Shown: piece by piece, positions 19,527 to 27,874 of the stretch
Position numbering within the stretch: the first letter of the stretch is position 1
Layout of the letters: each line of letters opens with the position of its first letter
Assembly: GCA_038251325.1 (NCBI GenBank)
Contig: JBBSBL010000009.1
Coordinates: forward strand, 1-64,000
Reading direction: 5' to 3'
Length of the DNA stretch: 64,000 bases
Origin: JBBSBL01 sp038251325
Lineage (GTDB): Bacteria; Actinomycetota; Thermoleophilia; Solirubrobacterales; Solirubrobacteraceae
Made by a program: the position numbers and the translations under genes
The notes under the pieces: model-generated
The model's database searches: none
What the model saw: only the letters and a program-made list of their open reading frames with translations
What the model was told of the DNA's origin: nothing

Positions 19527-19643
19527 CCTGAAGCGCTTATCGAGTCATGGCCGAACACTGCCAGCAACGATTGGCAAGCGGAGATCCATACCGACCACGG
19601 GACGCGGTTCTTCATCGAGGCCTTGTGCGCTTCCTTGCGCTGA
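19527..19643 (+). pseudogene. Possible remnant of a DDE (rve-type) transposase
   Basis: This frame reads ...NDWQAEIHTDHGTRFFIEAL... before a stop at 19641-19643. The TDHGTRF segment resembles the strand carrying the second catalytic Asp of integrase-core transposases (usual form TDNGxEF/TDHGTxF). Only about 38 codons are readable and there is no start. The rest of 19527-19805 has lower GC than its surroundings and shows no other gene. Confidence 0.35.
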
Positions 19644-19805
19644 GGCGCTGCGACCGACGAAACGGGAGGCCGCCCTCGAGGCCGCTAGCTAGGGGCTCCG
19701 GTCTCCCAGCCCCAGGCGCAGGGCGTTGAGGACTACTAAAATTAGGTGTGGTGGCACCAGCACTCCGGCAAACGACGACCGCCGAGGAAAGGAGGGCCTG
19801 CGTTG

Positions 19806-20375
19806 CTACGGAGTGGTCTTGGTCTTCGACCGGAACTTCGTGTTGGTGCTGTGGTACACGTAGTTCACGACGGCGGTGAGTTCCTTTGGGGTCAGCGCCG
19901 TCCCGTAGTTGGGTGGCATCACGTTGGCTTGGTAGCCGGGGACGATCTCCTTGTTGGGCAAGATGATCGACTCGCGTGTGGCAGAGGCAGGATCGGATGT
20001 CAGCACTTTGTCGAGGTTGGGCCCGATGGTGCCGTTCGTGCCCGCGGCTTTCATGGTGTGGCACGACCCGCAGCCGACGCCGCCGCCGGGCGTGCCCGAG
20101 ACGAAGACCTGCTGACCCAGTGCGTCTCCGGTAAGTTGGCCACCGCTGGTCTTTCCGACGGTCGGAGTGGCGGGGACCGTGACTGTCGTGTTGCTCCGGT
20201 TCGAGGCGACCACCAGCGCGATCGCGGACATCACCAGAGCTGCCAGGATCCCTAGGCCGCCGAGCTGGACGACGAACTTCCCGGACGCTCGGGCGATCTG
20301 CTCGTCGAAGATCTCCTGCTCGGTCTTGCCTCTGGGCTCGGCTTGAACCGGCTCGCGGACGTCATCGTCGTCCAT
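19806..20375 (-). CDS. Membrane-anchored monoheme cytochrome c
   Basis: A 189-residue electron carrier facing the outside of the membrane: an acidic cytoplasmic start (MDDDDVREP), one transmembrane helix (about residues 42-64), a Thr/Ser-rich linker, then a class I cytochrome c domain with heme motif CGSCH near residue 107 and a distal methionine in ANVMPPNYG. GGAGG lies about 10 bases before ATG 20375. Codon use is less GC-biased than in neighbours and both flanks carry transposase-like fragments, so it may have been acquired. Its redox partner is not visible. Confidence 0.85.
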   Translation of the reverse strand: MDDDDVREPVQAEPRGKTEQEIFDEQIARASGKFVVQLGGLGILAALVMSAIALVVASNRSNTTVTVPATPTVGKTSGGQLTGDALGQQVFVSGTPGGGVGCGSCHTMKAAGTNGTIGPNLDKVLTSDPASATRESIILPNKEIVPGYQANVMPPNYGTALTPKELTAVVNYVYHSTNTKFRSKTKTTP

Positions 20376-20458
20376 GCTCTCATGGCCTCCTGTCAGTCGT
20401 CCACAGGGCTGCGCAGACTCGCACCGGCACCTTACTATCCGGGACACAACGCATCGCG

Positions 20459-20650
20459 TCAGGACTTCTCCGCAATCTGCTGTACGAGGCCACGGATGCT
20501 CTGGGCTTGCGGATGGTGGACCATCGCGATGCTGTCGGCACCGAGCACCATCGCGTAGATCAGCGCCATCACCTTGCGGCCAGCGTTCGCCGCACCGGGA
20601 CGATCACGACGCAGCCGCACCAGCCGGCCCACCAACGGTGTTCGCTGCCA
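20459..20650 (-). pseudogene. IS1380-like transposase N-terminal fragment, fused to unrelated sequence
   Basis: Between stops at 20651 and 20459 the minus strand reads GRLVRLRRDRPGAANAGRKV then MALIYAMVLGADSI, closely like the N-terminal part of IS1380-family transposases (usual continuation GADSIDDxDVLR). After GADSI the match ends abruptly and the frame closes 23 codons later with HHPQAQSIRGLVQQIAEK, faintly like a DUF305 end. No full transposase or inverted repeats are visible. The remaining bases of 20376-20821 hold nothing I can identify. Confidence 0.55.
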
Positions 20651-20821
20651 TTAAGGCCGCCGCCGGCGGGCGCACGTCGGGCCCGATCCTCACGCGCGAG
20701 CGCACCGGGAACGCGCTCGACTAGCCGTGCTTTTCGTCGCGTTTGGGGTCCCCCCCTGGGGCGGGTAGTCATCGTGCGCCCTTGCGGCGGTTGCGCGCCT
20801 CGTCGCGCCGCCCGCAAAGAG

Positions 20822-21031
20822 CTAGAGCCGCCCCTCGTCGGCGGGGGTGAGGCGCAGCTCGACCTCGGGGGCGCACTCGCTGCACATCGTCGGCGCGCGG
20901 TTGCGCAGCAGCGCCGTTCCCTCCGCGACCGCCCAGCCGTCGGCGTGCCCGCGGCCGGGCCGGTGGATGACGTCCTCGCTGGTCACGAGCACCTCGTCGT
21001 CCGGCACCCACGCGAGCGGCGGAAGCGGCAC
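20822..21031 (-). CDS. Small hypothetical protein (69 aa) with CSEC pair
   Basis: GTG 21031 opens a 69-residue frame in which nearly every third codon base is G or C, the signature of a real gene here. It reads LPPLAWVPDDEVLVTSEDVI near the start and contains a CSEC cysteine pair near residue 52. The single pair could be a redox or half metal site. No family is recognised, and no clear ribosome binding site is seen. It lies in a gene-poor stretch. Confidence 0.55.
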   Translation of the reverse strand: MPLPPLAWVPDDEVLVTSEDVIHRPGRGHADGWAVAEGTALLRNRAPTMCSECAPEVELRLTPADEGRL

Positions 21032-21241
21032 GGGGCGACCGTAGCGCGCGCCGCCGCTCGCGTTTAGCCCGCCGCGAGCCCTGCGGGTAGCCGCGCGGGT
21101 TGCCGGCCATCTAGAAGCCCCCCTGCGGGATGGATCGGAGGCGGCGAGAGTGACCCGGCGTTCCCTATTGGCCCGGGAGCCCGGCCGAGCCGCCGCCTCC
21201 ACGAGTCCTTCTCGGCCGCCGCCGACCAGGACGTGAGCCGC

Positions 21242-21460
21242 CTACGCCACGTCTGTCGGCTGCGCCACGGTCTCGGCCTTGTCGAGCATCGCGCGGACCG
21301 CGGCAAGGCTCGGCGTGTCCCGCGCCAAGCTCCGCCGCAGCCCCCACGCGGGCTCGGTCGGCCGTTGGCGGTCGGGATGCCCGGGAGGCAGGCCGTCGAC
21401 GCCGCACTCGAGGCGCTCCAGGATCTCGCTCACCCGGACGCGCCGCTGCTCCCTCCGCAT
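21242..21460 (-). CDS. Small hypothetical protein (72 aa)
   Basis: ATG 21460 opens a 72-residue frame with mostly G/C-ending codons. It is charged and soluble, with helical segments VRVSEILERLECGVDGLPPG and AAVRAMLDKAETVAQ. No motif or family is recognised. The gene lies alone between the CSEC gene and the Rrf2 regulator; the 195 bases upstream, to 21655, contain no further gene. Confidence 0.5.
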   Translation of the reverse strand: MRREQRRVRVSEILERLECGVDGLPPGHPDRQRPTEPAWGLRRSLARDTPSLAAVRAMLDKAETVAQPTDVA

Positions 21461-21655
21461 AGCCGCGAAGGTAGCCCCCGGACGGGCGTCACACCAGCCG
21501 AATGGGTAGTTCCGGCTGCCATCGGGAGGGGCGATCTAGATGGCCCGCGCGACCCTCGCGCGACAGTCCACCCGGAATCCCCGCGGTCCTGTGCCCCCCT
21601 CAGTGGTCGAAACCTTCCGCGTGGCGGTAAGTCGCCTTTGCGGTGCGCTTGGGCC

Positions 21656-22048
21656 CTAGATGTGATACATCGCCGTGCCGGCCTCGCGGGCCTCGCGCTC
21701 GACGACGTCGGCGATGCTCTCGGCCGCCAGGACGTCGCGGGCGGCCGCAGCGGCGGCCGCGAAGACCCCGTCGGCCTCCTGCCCGAGCGGACCGTCGAGC
21801 AGCTCGACGACCTCGAGCACCGTCACCTCGGCGGGCGGTCGCGCGAAGCTGTAGCCGCCCTTGACCCCGCGCTGGGAGCGCAGGACGCCGGCGCGGCGCA
21901 GCGTCGCGAAGAGCTGCTCGAGGAACTGGGTGGGGATCTCGCGGCGCCGGGCCAGCTCGGCGATCGGCACAGGGGCCGCGCCGCCGATGCGCGCCAGCTC
22001 GGCCAGCGCGCGCACCGCGTACGGGCTCTTCGTGGTGATCGAGATCAT
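21656..22048 (-). CDS. Rrf2 family transcriptional regulator
   Basis: A 130-residue winged-helix regulator starting MISITTKSPYAVRALAELAR, with the recognition region PTQFLEQLFATLRRAGVLRSQRG and the wing GGYSFARPP of the Rrf2 family. Members such as IscR and NsrR carry an Fe-S cluster on three cysteines; this protein has no cysteine at all, so it must sense something else or act through protein contacts. No likely target gene stands divergently next to it. Confidence 0.88.
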   Translation of the reverse strand: MISITTKSPYAVRALAELARIGGAAPVPIAELARRREIPTQFLEQLFATLRRAGVLRSQRGVKGGYSFARPPAEVTVLEVVELLDGPLGQEADGVFAAAAAAARDVLAAESIADVVEREAREAGTAMYHI

Positions 22049-22085
22049 GCCGCGGCGATCCTACGCCGCCCGACCCGAAGTCGGA

Positions 22086-23186
22086 TCAGATCCAGCCGCG
22101 CTCGGTGGCCATGAGCACGGCCTGGGCGCGATCGACGGCCCCGAGCTTGCCGTAGATGTTGTGGAGGTGGGTGCGCACCGTGCTCGGCGAGAGGTCGAGC
22201 TCGAGCGCGATCTGCTTGTAGACCTTGCCCTTCCCGAGGCGCCGCAGGACGTCCACCTCGCGCGAGGACAGCGGGCACGGGTCGATCTGCCGGGCGCGGC
22301 CGTTCCCCGGCGGAAACGGCAGGTCGTAGAGCACCGAGCGCAGCTCGGGACCGCCGAGGCCGAGTGACCGCGACACCTTGAGCAGCTCTCCCGGAGACAC
22401 GGGCGCGCCCTGCGCGTAGTGCGCGAGCATGTCGGCCAGCCGCACGAGCGCCTGCTCGCCGTCGGCGTCCTCGGCGTGATGGCGCTCGATCACCCGGGCG
22501 ACCGCCTTGGGCAGGCCCCAGCGGCGTGCGAGCACCCCGCCGACCAGCGCGTGGTCGACGCCGAGCTCGCGGCGCTCGCGGTGGATCCGCTCCTCCGGCG
22601 TGCGCGCCTCGTCGTGGACCTGCTGCGGATACCCGGGATAGGCGTGGACGAGGACGAGCTTGCCGATGTCGTGCAGCAGCGCGGTGACCATGAGCCGGTC
22701 GCGCGACTCGTAGCCGAGCTCGGTGGCGATCCGGTCCGCCGCCCGCTGGGTGGCCACGGCGTGGAGGCGGAAGCGCTCGGGCGTCACGTCCCACAGGCCG
22801 CCGCGCTCGAAGAAGTCGAAGGTCCGCGCCCTGGTGGCCAGCGCCTCGACCGACTGGGGGCCGAGGGCATCGACCGCCTCGACGATGCTCTCGACCTTGC
22901 CGCGGCGCTTGCCCTCCACGCGGTTGGCGAGCCGCAGGGCGGCGATCGCCAGGGCGACGTCGGCCTCGACGGCGGTGACGACGTCCGCGATCGCGGGCCG
23001 CTCCTCGGTGAGGAGGTGGAGCACCCGGTTGCGCGACTCTGCGAGCACCGGGAAGGCGTCGAGCGCCTCGAAGGCGGCGGTCAACCGGCGCCCGTGTCCC
23101 TCGTTGTGATGCCGCGAGGCAGAGGCCGCCTCGACGGTGGTGGACGAGTTCACGTCGGTTTGGGCAGGAGCGGTGGCAGGCGTCAC
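22086..23186 (-). CDS. HDOD-domain protein with C-terminal LuxR-type DNA-binding domain
   Basis: A 366-residue signalling protein. Residues about 35-260 form an HDOD domain in which an HD pair survives (LLHDIGK, residues 171-177) together with further histidines (RHHAED), leaving phosphohydrolase activity possible. Residues about 305-366 are a LuxR/FixJ-type helix-turn-helix (LSSREVDVLRRLGKGK, then YKQIALELDLSPSTVRTHLH). This combination suggests a transcription factor whose output is controlled by the HDOD module. Start GTG 23186. The 195 bases upstream, to gltX, hold no recognisable gene. Confidence 0.86.
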   Translation of the reverse strand: MTPATAPAQTDVNSSTTVEAASASRHHNEGHGRRLTAAFEALDAFPVLAESRNRVLHLLTEERPAIADVVTAVEADVALAIAALRLANRVEGKRRGKVESIVEAVDALGPQSVEALATRARTFDFFERGGLWDVTPERFRLHAVATQRAADRIATELGYESRDRLMVTALLHDIGKLVLVHAYPGYPQQVHDEARTPEERIHRERRELGVDHALVGGVLARRWGLPKAVARVIERHHAEDADGEQALVRLADMLAHYAQGAPVSPGELLKVSRSLGLGGPELRSVLYDLPFPPGNGRARQIDPCPLSSREVDVLRRLGKGKVYKQIALELDLSPSTVRTHLHNIYGKLGAVDRAQAVLMATERGWI

Positions 23187-23381
23187 GGGCGGGCGATCGG
23201 ACTGGAAGGACTACCGGACGGGACGCCGCACATCCAGCCCGGAGTCGGGCGAGGCATGCGAGCTCCCTGGGCTGCTGGACCTATCGGCACCACCGGTGCG
23301 GGGGTTTAGGCGCGCACGCCGGGTCGGGGACGCTCTCCGGCGCCTCATCCTCGATGGTTCGACGCGCGGCCCGCCGCGCCT

Positions 23382-24752
23382 TCACGCGCGCCCGGCCGGC
23401 GCGCGGGCGAGGGCGGCGTCGATGCGGGCGAGGGTCGCCTCCCGCCCGAGCGCGGCGACGCTCTCGAAGATCCCCGGGGAGATCGTCGTGCCCGCGATCG
23501 CCACCCGGACCGGCTGGAAGAGGAGCTTGGGCTTGCGGCCCTCCCGCTCCACCACCTCGCGCAGCGCGACCTCCACCCGCTCGGCCGAGAAGGGGTCGGT
23601 GACCCCGGCGAGGGCATCGCGCGCGGCCGCGAGCGCGGCGCGGCTCTCCTCCGGCTCCAGCCACTTCGCCGCGGCGGCCGGATCGTCCACCGGGCCGTCG
23701 AACAGGAAGCCGGTCAGGGGCCAGAAGTCGGCCAGCGTCTGGATCTTCTCGCGCGCGAGCCCCGCGGCCTCGCGCAGCCCCGTGCGCCCGGTGAACGCCT
23801 CCAGGCGGGCGGTCAGCTCGTCGAGGGACAGGTCGCGGAGCTCGTGCCCGTTGAAGTTGCGCAGCTTCGCCGGGTCGAACACCGCCGGCGAGCGGGAGAC
23901 GCGATCGAGCGAGAAGCGCTCGGCGAGCTCCGCGGTGGAGAAGCGCTCGCGGTCGGGGTCGTAGCCGGCGCCGAGCAGCGCGAGATAGTTGCGTACGGCC
24001 TCCGGCAGGAACCCCGCGTCGCGCAGCTCCTGCACGGAGGCCGCGCCGTGGCGCTTGGAGAGCTTGCGCCCGTCCGGCCCGTGGAGCAGCGGCAGGTGCG
24101 CGTAGACGGGCGGAGCGGCGCCCAGCGCCTCGTAGACGAGCAGCTGCTTCGGGGTGTTGGACAGGTGGTCCTCGCCCCGCACCACGTGGGTGATCCCCGC
24201 GTCGAGGTCGTCGACCGCGACGGCGACGTTGTAGAGCGGGGAACCGTCGGCCCGGGCGATGATCGGGTCGTCCAGGTGGCGGTGGCGGAAGACCGCGTCG
24301 CCGCGGACGACGTCGCGCACCACGGTCTCCCCCTCGTCGCCGACGCGGAGGCGCACGGCGCCCTCGCCCTCATCGGCGCCGCGGAACCCGCGCTCGGCGC
24401 CGTGCTCCGCCTTCCACGCCCGGACGTCCTCGCCGGTGGCGGTGGAGCGGTAGGTGCGACCCTCGGCCTCCAGGCGCTCGAGCACCTCGCGATGGCGGGC
24501 CGCGCGCTCGTGCTGGAAGACCGGCCCCTCGTCCCAGTCGAGCCCGAGCCACCCGAGGGCATCGAGGATCTGCTCGACGTTCTCGGGCGTCGAGCGCTCG
24601 CGGTCGGTGTCCTCGATCCGCAGGACGAGCGTGCCGCCCTGGCCGCGGGCGAAGAGCCAGTTGAAGAGCGCGGTGCGGGCCCCGCCGATGTGGAGCGCGC
24701 CGGTCGGGGAGGGCGCGAAGCGGACACGGGGCGGGGCGGGCACGGGGGCCAT
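23382..24752 (-). CDS. gltX: Glutamyl-tRNA synthetase
   Basis: Class I synthetase charging tRNA(Glu), and in organisms using GatCAB also tRNA(Gln), with glutamate. The 456-residue product has the HIGH-type motif PSPTGALHIGG, IEDTDRERS, YNVAVAVDDLD, THVVRGEDHLSNTPKQ and the KMSKS-type GRKLSKRHG. It has no cysteine-rich zinc insert. It is transcribed divergently from nfo with only 23 bases between starts, so the two promoters must overlap the coding starts. GatCAB at 4-7 kb and tRNA-Gln at 52.9 kb complete the indirect pathway. Confidence 0.95.
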   Translation of the reverse strand: MAPVPAPPRVRFAPSPTGALHIGGARTALFNWLFARGQGGTLVLRIEDTDRERSTPENVEQILDALGWLGLDWDEGPVFQHERAARHREVLERLEAEGRTYRSTATGEDVRAWKAEHGAERGFRGADEGEGAVRLRVGDEGETVVRDVVRGDAVFRHRHLDDPIIARADGSPLYNVAVAVDDLDAGITHVVRGEDHLSNTPKQLLVYEALGAAPPVYAHLPLLHGPDGRKLSKRHGAASVQELRDAGFLPEAVRNYLALLGAGYDPDRERFSTAELAERFSLDRVSRSPAVFDPAKLRNFNGHELRDLSLDELTARLEAFTGRTGLREAAGLAREKIQTLADFWPLTGFLFDGPVDDPAAAAKWLEPEESRAALAAARDALAGVTDPFSAERVEVALREVVEREGRKPKLLFQPVRVAIAGTTISPGIFESVAALGREATLARIDAALARAPAGRA

Positions 24753-24775
24753 GATGCCCGCTAGATTGGCGCGCC

Positions 24776-25648
24776 GTGCTGCTCGGCGCCCACGTCTCCC
24801 CCGCCGGCGGGCTGGTCAAGGCGGTGGAGCGGGGGGTCGAGCGCGGCTGCCGGGCGATCCAGATCTTCAACCAGTCGCCGAGGATGTGGCGCCCGACGGC
24901 CTACGGCGAGGAGGACTTCGCCGCCTTCCGGGAGGCCGTCGCGGCGAGCCCGATCGAGGCGACCGTGGTCCACGCGGTCTACCTCGTGAACTGCGGCACG
25001 GACGACCCGGAGCTGCGCGAGCGCTCGCTCGCCTCGCTGACGCACTCGCTGCGCGTCGGCGACGCGATCGGCGCCGCCGGCGTGATCCTTCATGCCGGGT
25101 CGGCGAAGGGCGGTGATCCGGCCGCGGCGATCGCCCGCGCCGGCGAGGTGATCGGCGAGGCGCTCGCCGCGAGCGAGGCCTGCCCGCTCCAGCTCGAGAA
25201 CACCGCCGGCGCCGGCGGCACCCTCGGCCGCTCCTTCGAGGAGCTGGCCGCGCTGCTCGAGGCGGCGGGCGGGGAGCCCCGGCTCGGCGTGTGCCTCGAC
25301 TCCTGCCATCTCCTCGCCTCGGGCTACGAGGTCGGGACCGTCGCGGGCCTCGACGCGACGGTCGCCGCGTGCGACGCCGCGGTCGGGCTCGACCGCCTCG
25401 GCTCGCTGCACGTCAACGACTCGCTCACGCCGCTGGGCTCTGGCCGCGACCGCCACGCCGCGCTCGGGGAGGGCGAGATCGGCAAGGCCGGCTGCGCGGT
25501 CTTCCTCTCCGAGCCCCGCTTCGAGGGGCTGCCGATGATCTACGAGGGCCCGGGGACCGCCGGCCACGGCGTCGAGCGCGAGGACATGAAGGTCATGGCG
25601 CGGTTGCGCCGGCGCGGACTCCGCGCGCGGGGGCGGGGCGGCGCCTGA
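24776..25648 (+). CDS. nfo: Endonuclease IV (AP endonuclease)
   Basis: Zinc-dependent AP endonuclease and 3'-repair diesterase of base excision repair. The 290-residue product follows the TIM-barrel family order: LLGAHVSPAGGL, IQIFNQSPRMW, VHAVYLVN, ILHAGSAKG, LENTAGAGG, VCLDSCHLLASGY, HVNDS, DRHAALGEGEIG and IYEGPG (usually ETPG). The arginine-rich tail after MKVMARL is not conserved in the family. GTG 24776 has TAGATT ending 8 bases upstream, again the leaderless pattern. Confidence 0.93.
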   Translation: MLLGAHVSPAGGLVKAVERGVERGCRAIQIFNQSPRMWRPTAYGEEDFAAFREAVAASPIEATVVHAVYLVNCGTDDPELRERSLASLTHSLRVGDAIGAAGVILHAGSAKGGDPAAAIARAGEVIGEALAASEACPLQLENTAGAGGTLGRSFEELAALLEAAGGEPRLGVCLDSCHLLASGYEVGTVAGLDATVAACDAAVGLDRLGSLHVNDSLTPLGSGRDRHAALGEGEIGKAGCAVFLSEPRFEGLPMIYEGPGTAGHGVEREDMKVMARLRRRGLRARGRGGA

Positions 25649-25988
25649 CCTCGTTCAACCGCCGGCGACCACGACTCGGAGTCCCGGGATCCGACGCGGG
25701 CGGATGAGGTTGCGCGTGGCACCGGTAGGTCAGGGAGCTCCATGGATCCCGCGGCGGTCCGGCGCCCCGCCGAACGGCGCGCAGATCGGCGGCGAATTCC
25801 TCATCGAGCGCGGGGGCGGCGGACCGAAGCTCCCGAAGCCGCTCCGCCGACAGACATCGGAGCCGGGGCGGCCCGACCACGGCCACCGGCGCGCCGCCGC
25901 TGGTCACCTCAACCTCCTCCCCAGCCGCACAGCGATCGAGCACGTAGGAGAAGCGTCGCGCGGCTTCGTCCGCCGTCATCCGGATCAT
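25593..25988 (-). CDS. Phd/YefM-type antitoxin without an adjacent toxin
   Basis: From ATG 25988 the product starts MIRMTADEAARRFSYVLDRC with VEVTSGGAPVAVVGPPR, the DNA-binding fold of Phd/YefM antitoxins, and then a toxin-binding tail ending DLRAVRRGAGPPRDPWSS, the way antitoxins of VapC toxins end. Past that point the frame runs on through low-complexity sequence into the 3' end of nfo, suggesting the original stop and the toxin gene are lost. An ATG at 26033 is an alternative start. Probably an orphan or decaying module. Confidence 0.65.
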   Translation of the reverse strand: MIRMTADEAARRFSYVLDRCAAGEEVEVTSGGAPVAVVGPPRLRCLSAERLRELRSAAPALDEEFAADLRAVRRGAGPPRDPWSSLTYRCHAQPHPPASDPGTPSRGRRRLNEVRRRPAPARGVRAGATAP

Positions 25989-26123
25989 CGCCCACTTCGC
26001 GTTCCGAGGGCCCTCGTGCGGCTCGAGATTCATCCTGATCCCGCTGGGCGGGACCAACTGCGATCTCGGCGATGCCCAGGCACGGAAGCGCACGGAACTC
26101 CCCGCGACCATGACCGGGCGCGG

Positions 26124-26498
26124 CTACCGCGCTTCGGTGAGCGAGAGCACGTTGCCGTCGGGGTCGCGGAACCACGCGATCCGGGCCCCGCCGGGCGCGG
26201 TCCACACGCCCTGCGTGTCTTGCTCGAGCGCGGGATAGCGGGCGACGGCGACGTCGTGCGCCGCGAGCTCGCGCATCGCCGCTCCGAGGTCGGGCACCCG
26301 CCAGCCGAGCACCGTGTAGGGAGCGGGCACGACGCGCTCGACGCGCGTCACCCGCAGCGTGGTGCCGCCCGCGTCGAAGACCAGCGCGAACGGGTCGGCG
26401 CTCAGCAGCGGCAGGCCGAGCGCGTCCCCGTAGAAGCGCCGAGCGCGGTCGGGATCGCTCGTCGCGGCGAACGCGACGAATTCCGCGGCCGCCAACAC
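26124..26498 (-). CDS. VOC superfamily (glyoxalase-like) protein
   Basis: A 124-residue single-module pair of beta-alpha-beta-beta-beta repeats: VAFAATSDPDRARRFYGDAL opens the first, and WFRDPDGNVLSLTEAR closes the second. The terminal Glu-containing strand and early aromatic residues are those of glyoxalase/bleomycin-resistance proteins. Metal ligands are only partly evident, so substrate and activity are open. GTG 26498 is used; dodecin lies 10 bases upstream on the same strand. Confidence 0.82.
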   Translation of the reverse strand: MLAAAEFVAFAATSDPDRARRFYGDALGLPLLSADPFALVFDAGGTTLRVTRVERVVPAPYTVLGWRVPDLGAAMRELAAHDVAVARYPALEQDTQGVWTAPGGARIAWFRDPDGNVLSLTEAR

Positions 26499-26508
26499 GA
26501 GCGCGGCG

Positions 26509-26724
26509 TCAGTCGCCGGAGTCGTACTTGAACGAGATCGCCAGGCGGACGCGGTAGTCCTTGACCTTGCCGTTCTCGATCGTGACGTCCTCGCGAAGGA
26601 CCTCCGCCACGCGGAGGTCACGCACCGACGACGCCGCCGTCTCGACGGCGTTGCGCGCGGCATCCGCCCAGGACTTCTCGCTCGTGCCGATGACCTCGGT
26701 GACGCGATACACGCTGCCGGCCAT
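26509..26724 (-). CDS. Dodecin (flavin-storage protein)
   Basis: A 71-residue protein of the dodecin family, which forms a hollow dodecamer binding flavins. The family pattern is clear: SVYRVTEVIGTSEKSWADAA, then VRDLRVAEVLREDVTIENGK and the final strand VRLAISFKY. A tryptophan at residue about 19 in the SEKSWADA segment matches the family position; the stacking tryptophan of archaeal dodecins is not clear, so the flavin type cannot be read. Start ATG 26724, preceded by GAGGAGGCCCC. It is probably co-transcribed with the VOC gene. Confidence 0.9.
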   Translation of the reverse strand: MAGSVYRVTEVIGTSEKSWADAARNAVETAASSVRDLRVAEVLREDVTIENGKVKDYRVRLAISFKYDSGD

Positions 26725-26806
26725 GGGGCCTCCTCTTGCTCGGGTGAACTCGGAGCCCCGGACCCTGCCAGGCCGCGCCGCCGCGCACAACCCCGCCGCG
26801 CTCGCC

Positions 26807-27130
26807 CTACCGCTCCTCGACGAGCGGCACCGACGCCCACAGCCCGACGACCTCCTGGCAGAGGCGGGCCGCGGCCTGGGAGAGACGACGGGCGGCCGCG
26901 TCGTCGCCGGCGGCGCGGGCGCCGATCGACGCATGGACGAGCCGGTGGACGGCGGCGGCGTGGACCGCGTCGACGTCCCCCTGCCGCTCGGCGGGCACCG
27001 TGCCGCGCTCGGTCCGGTAGCTCGAGCGCTCGCCGGCCGCGGACTTCCACCAGGGCGCGGAGAGCGTCGGGGCGCGCGCGGCGAGGTCGCCGTGGAGGTC
27101 GGCGTCGTCGAAGAGCGTGTCCGCGCTCAC
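26807..27130 (-). CDS. Hypothetical protein coupled to the TetR gene
   Basis: A 107-residue soluble protein, VSADTLFDDADLHGDLAARA at the start, then mostly helical with ARLCQEVVGLWASVPLVEER at the end. No family is recognised. GTG 27130 overlaps the stop of the TetR-family gene by 4 bases, so the two are translationally coupled and the protein may act in the same regulatory unit. Confidence 0.6.
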   Translation of the reverse strand: MSADTLFDDADLHGDLAARAPTLSAPWWKSAAGERSSYRTERGTVPAERQGDVDAVHAAAVHRLVHASIGARAAGDDAAARRLSQAAARLCQEVVGLWASVPLVEER

Positions 27131-27813
27131 GCGGGCGCGCGGCGGGCCGGGCGGCGGCGCGCCGGCGTGCGCCGGGCGGGCGGAGCCGCGAGGAGTCGGC
27201 GCACGAGCGCCGTCCAGCCGTCGCGCAGGCGCTCGCGGGGTATCTCGCCGCCGTCGCGCAGGTGGCTGAACAGCTCGGCGGTGAGCGAGGCGAGCAGCAT
27301 CTCGGCGAGGAGATCGGCGTCGAGCGCCGGATCGGCCTCGCGGACGAGCAGCGCCACGTGGGCGCGGCGGGCGGCGTGGACCCGGGAGCGAAAGCGCGCG
27401 CCGGGGCTGCCCGTCTCGGCGAGCAGGAGGATGTCGGAGCTGCGCTCGAGCAGCTCCAGCGTGCCGTGGCCGAAGGCGACGAGCCGCTCGACCGGCGGCG
27501 CGCCGGGGCCAAGCGGCGGCGCCCCGCGGATGAGCGCCTCCTGGAAGCCGCGCTCGCGCTCGTCGAGCAGGGCGTGAGCGAGGCCGGCCCGGTCCCCGAA
27601 GCGGCGGAAGAGCGTGCCCTTCCCCACGCAGGCCTCCTCCGCGATCGCCTCCATCGAGACGCTGCTCGCGCCGCGCTCGGTGATCAGGCGATCCGCGGCG
27701 TCGAGGATGCGCCGGCGGTTGCGGGCGGCGTCGGCGCGCTCGCGCACCGGCTCCTGGATCTGCGGCAGCTCGATCGGGCTCTCCGCGGAGTCCCGCGACG
27801 GGTTGACGGCCAT
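27127..27813 (-). CDS. TetR family transcriptional regulator
   Basis: A 228-residue repressor with a 25-residue leader, then the TetR helix-turn-helix (NRRRILDAADRLITERG, then VSMEAIAEEACVGKGTLFRR) and a helical ligand-binding domain (about residues 95-210); the C-terminus is a run of Arg, Ala and Pro. It is divergent from the yceI-like gene. Two 12-bp palindromes lie between them, fitting autoregulation plus control of the YceI/FMN-reductase pair. The ligand is unknown. Confidence 0.9.
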   Translation of the reverse strand: MAVNPSRDSAESPIELPQIQEPVRERADAARNRRRILDAADRLITERGASSVSMEAIAEEACVGKGTLFRRFGDRAGLAHALLDERERGFQEALIRGAPPLGPGAPPVERLVAFGHGTLELLERSSDILLLAETGSPGARFRSRVHAARRAHVALLVREADPALDADLLAEMLLASLTAELFSHLRDGGEIPRERLRDGWTALVRRLLAAPPARRTPARRRPARRAPA

Positions 27814-27831
27814 GCGTCAAGTATGGCATGT

Positions 27832-27843
27832 GGACCGTGGTCC
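27832..27843. promoter_or_regulatory. Palindromic operator 1 (TetR-type)
   Basis: Perfect palindrome GGACCGTGGTCC, 19 bases before the TetR start. The same arms, GGACC and GGTCC, recur at 27875-27886 with a CC centre. The centres are 43 bp apart, about four helical turns, so two dimers could sit on one face. Confidence 0.65.
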
Positions 27844-27874
27844 GCTTATGCTACGGTCATTGCAAAGCGGAACC

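Noticed and set aside
23187..23381. Possible RNA gene between the HDOD-LuxR gene and gltX
   Set aside because: I could not fold a tRNA or recognise a known RNA family; the stretch is short and probably holds a promoter and a gene end.
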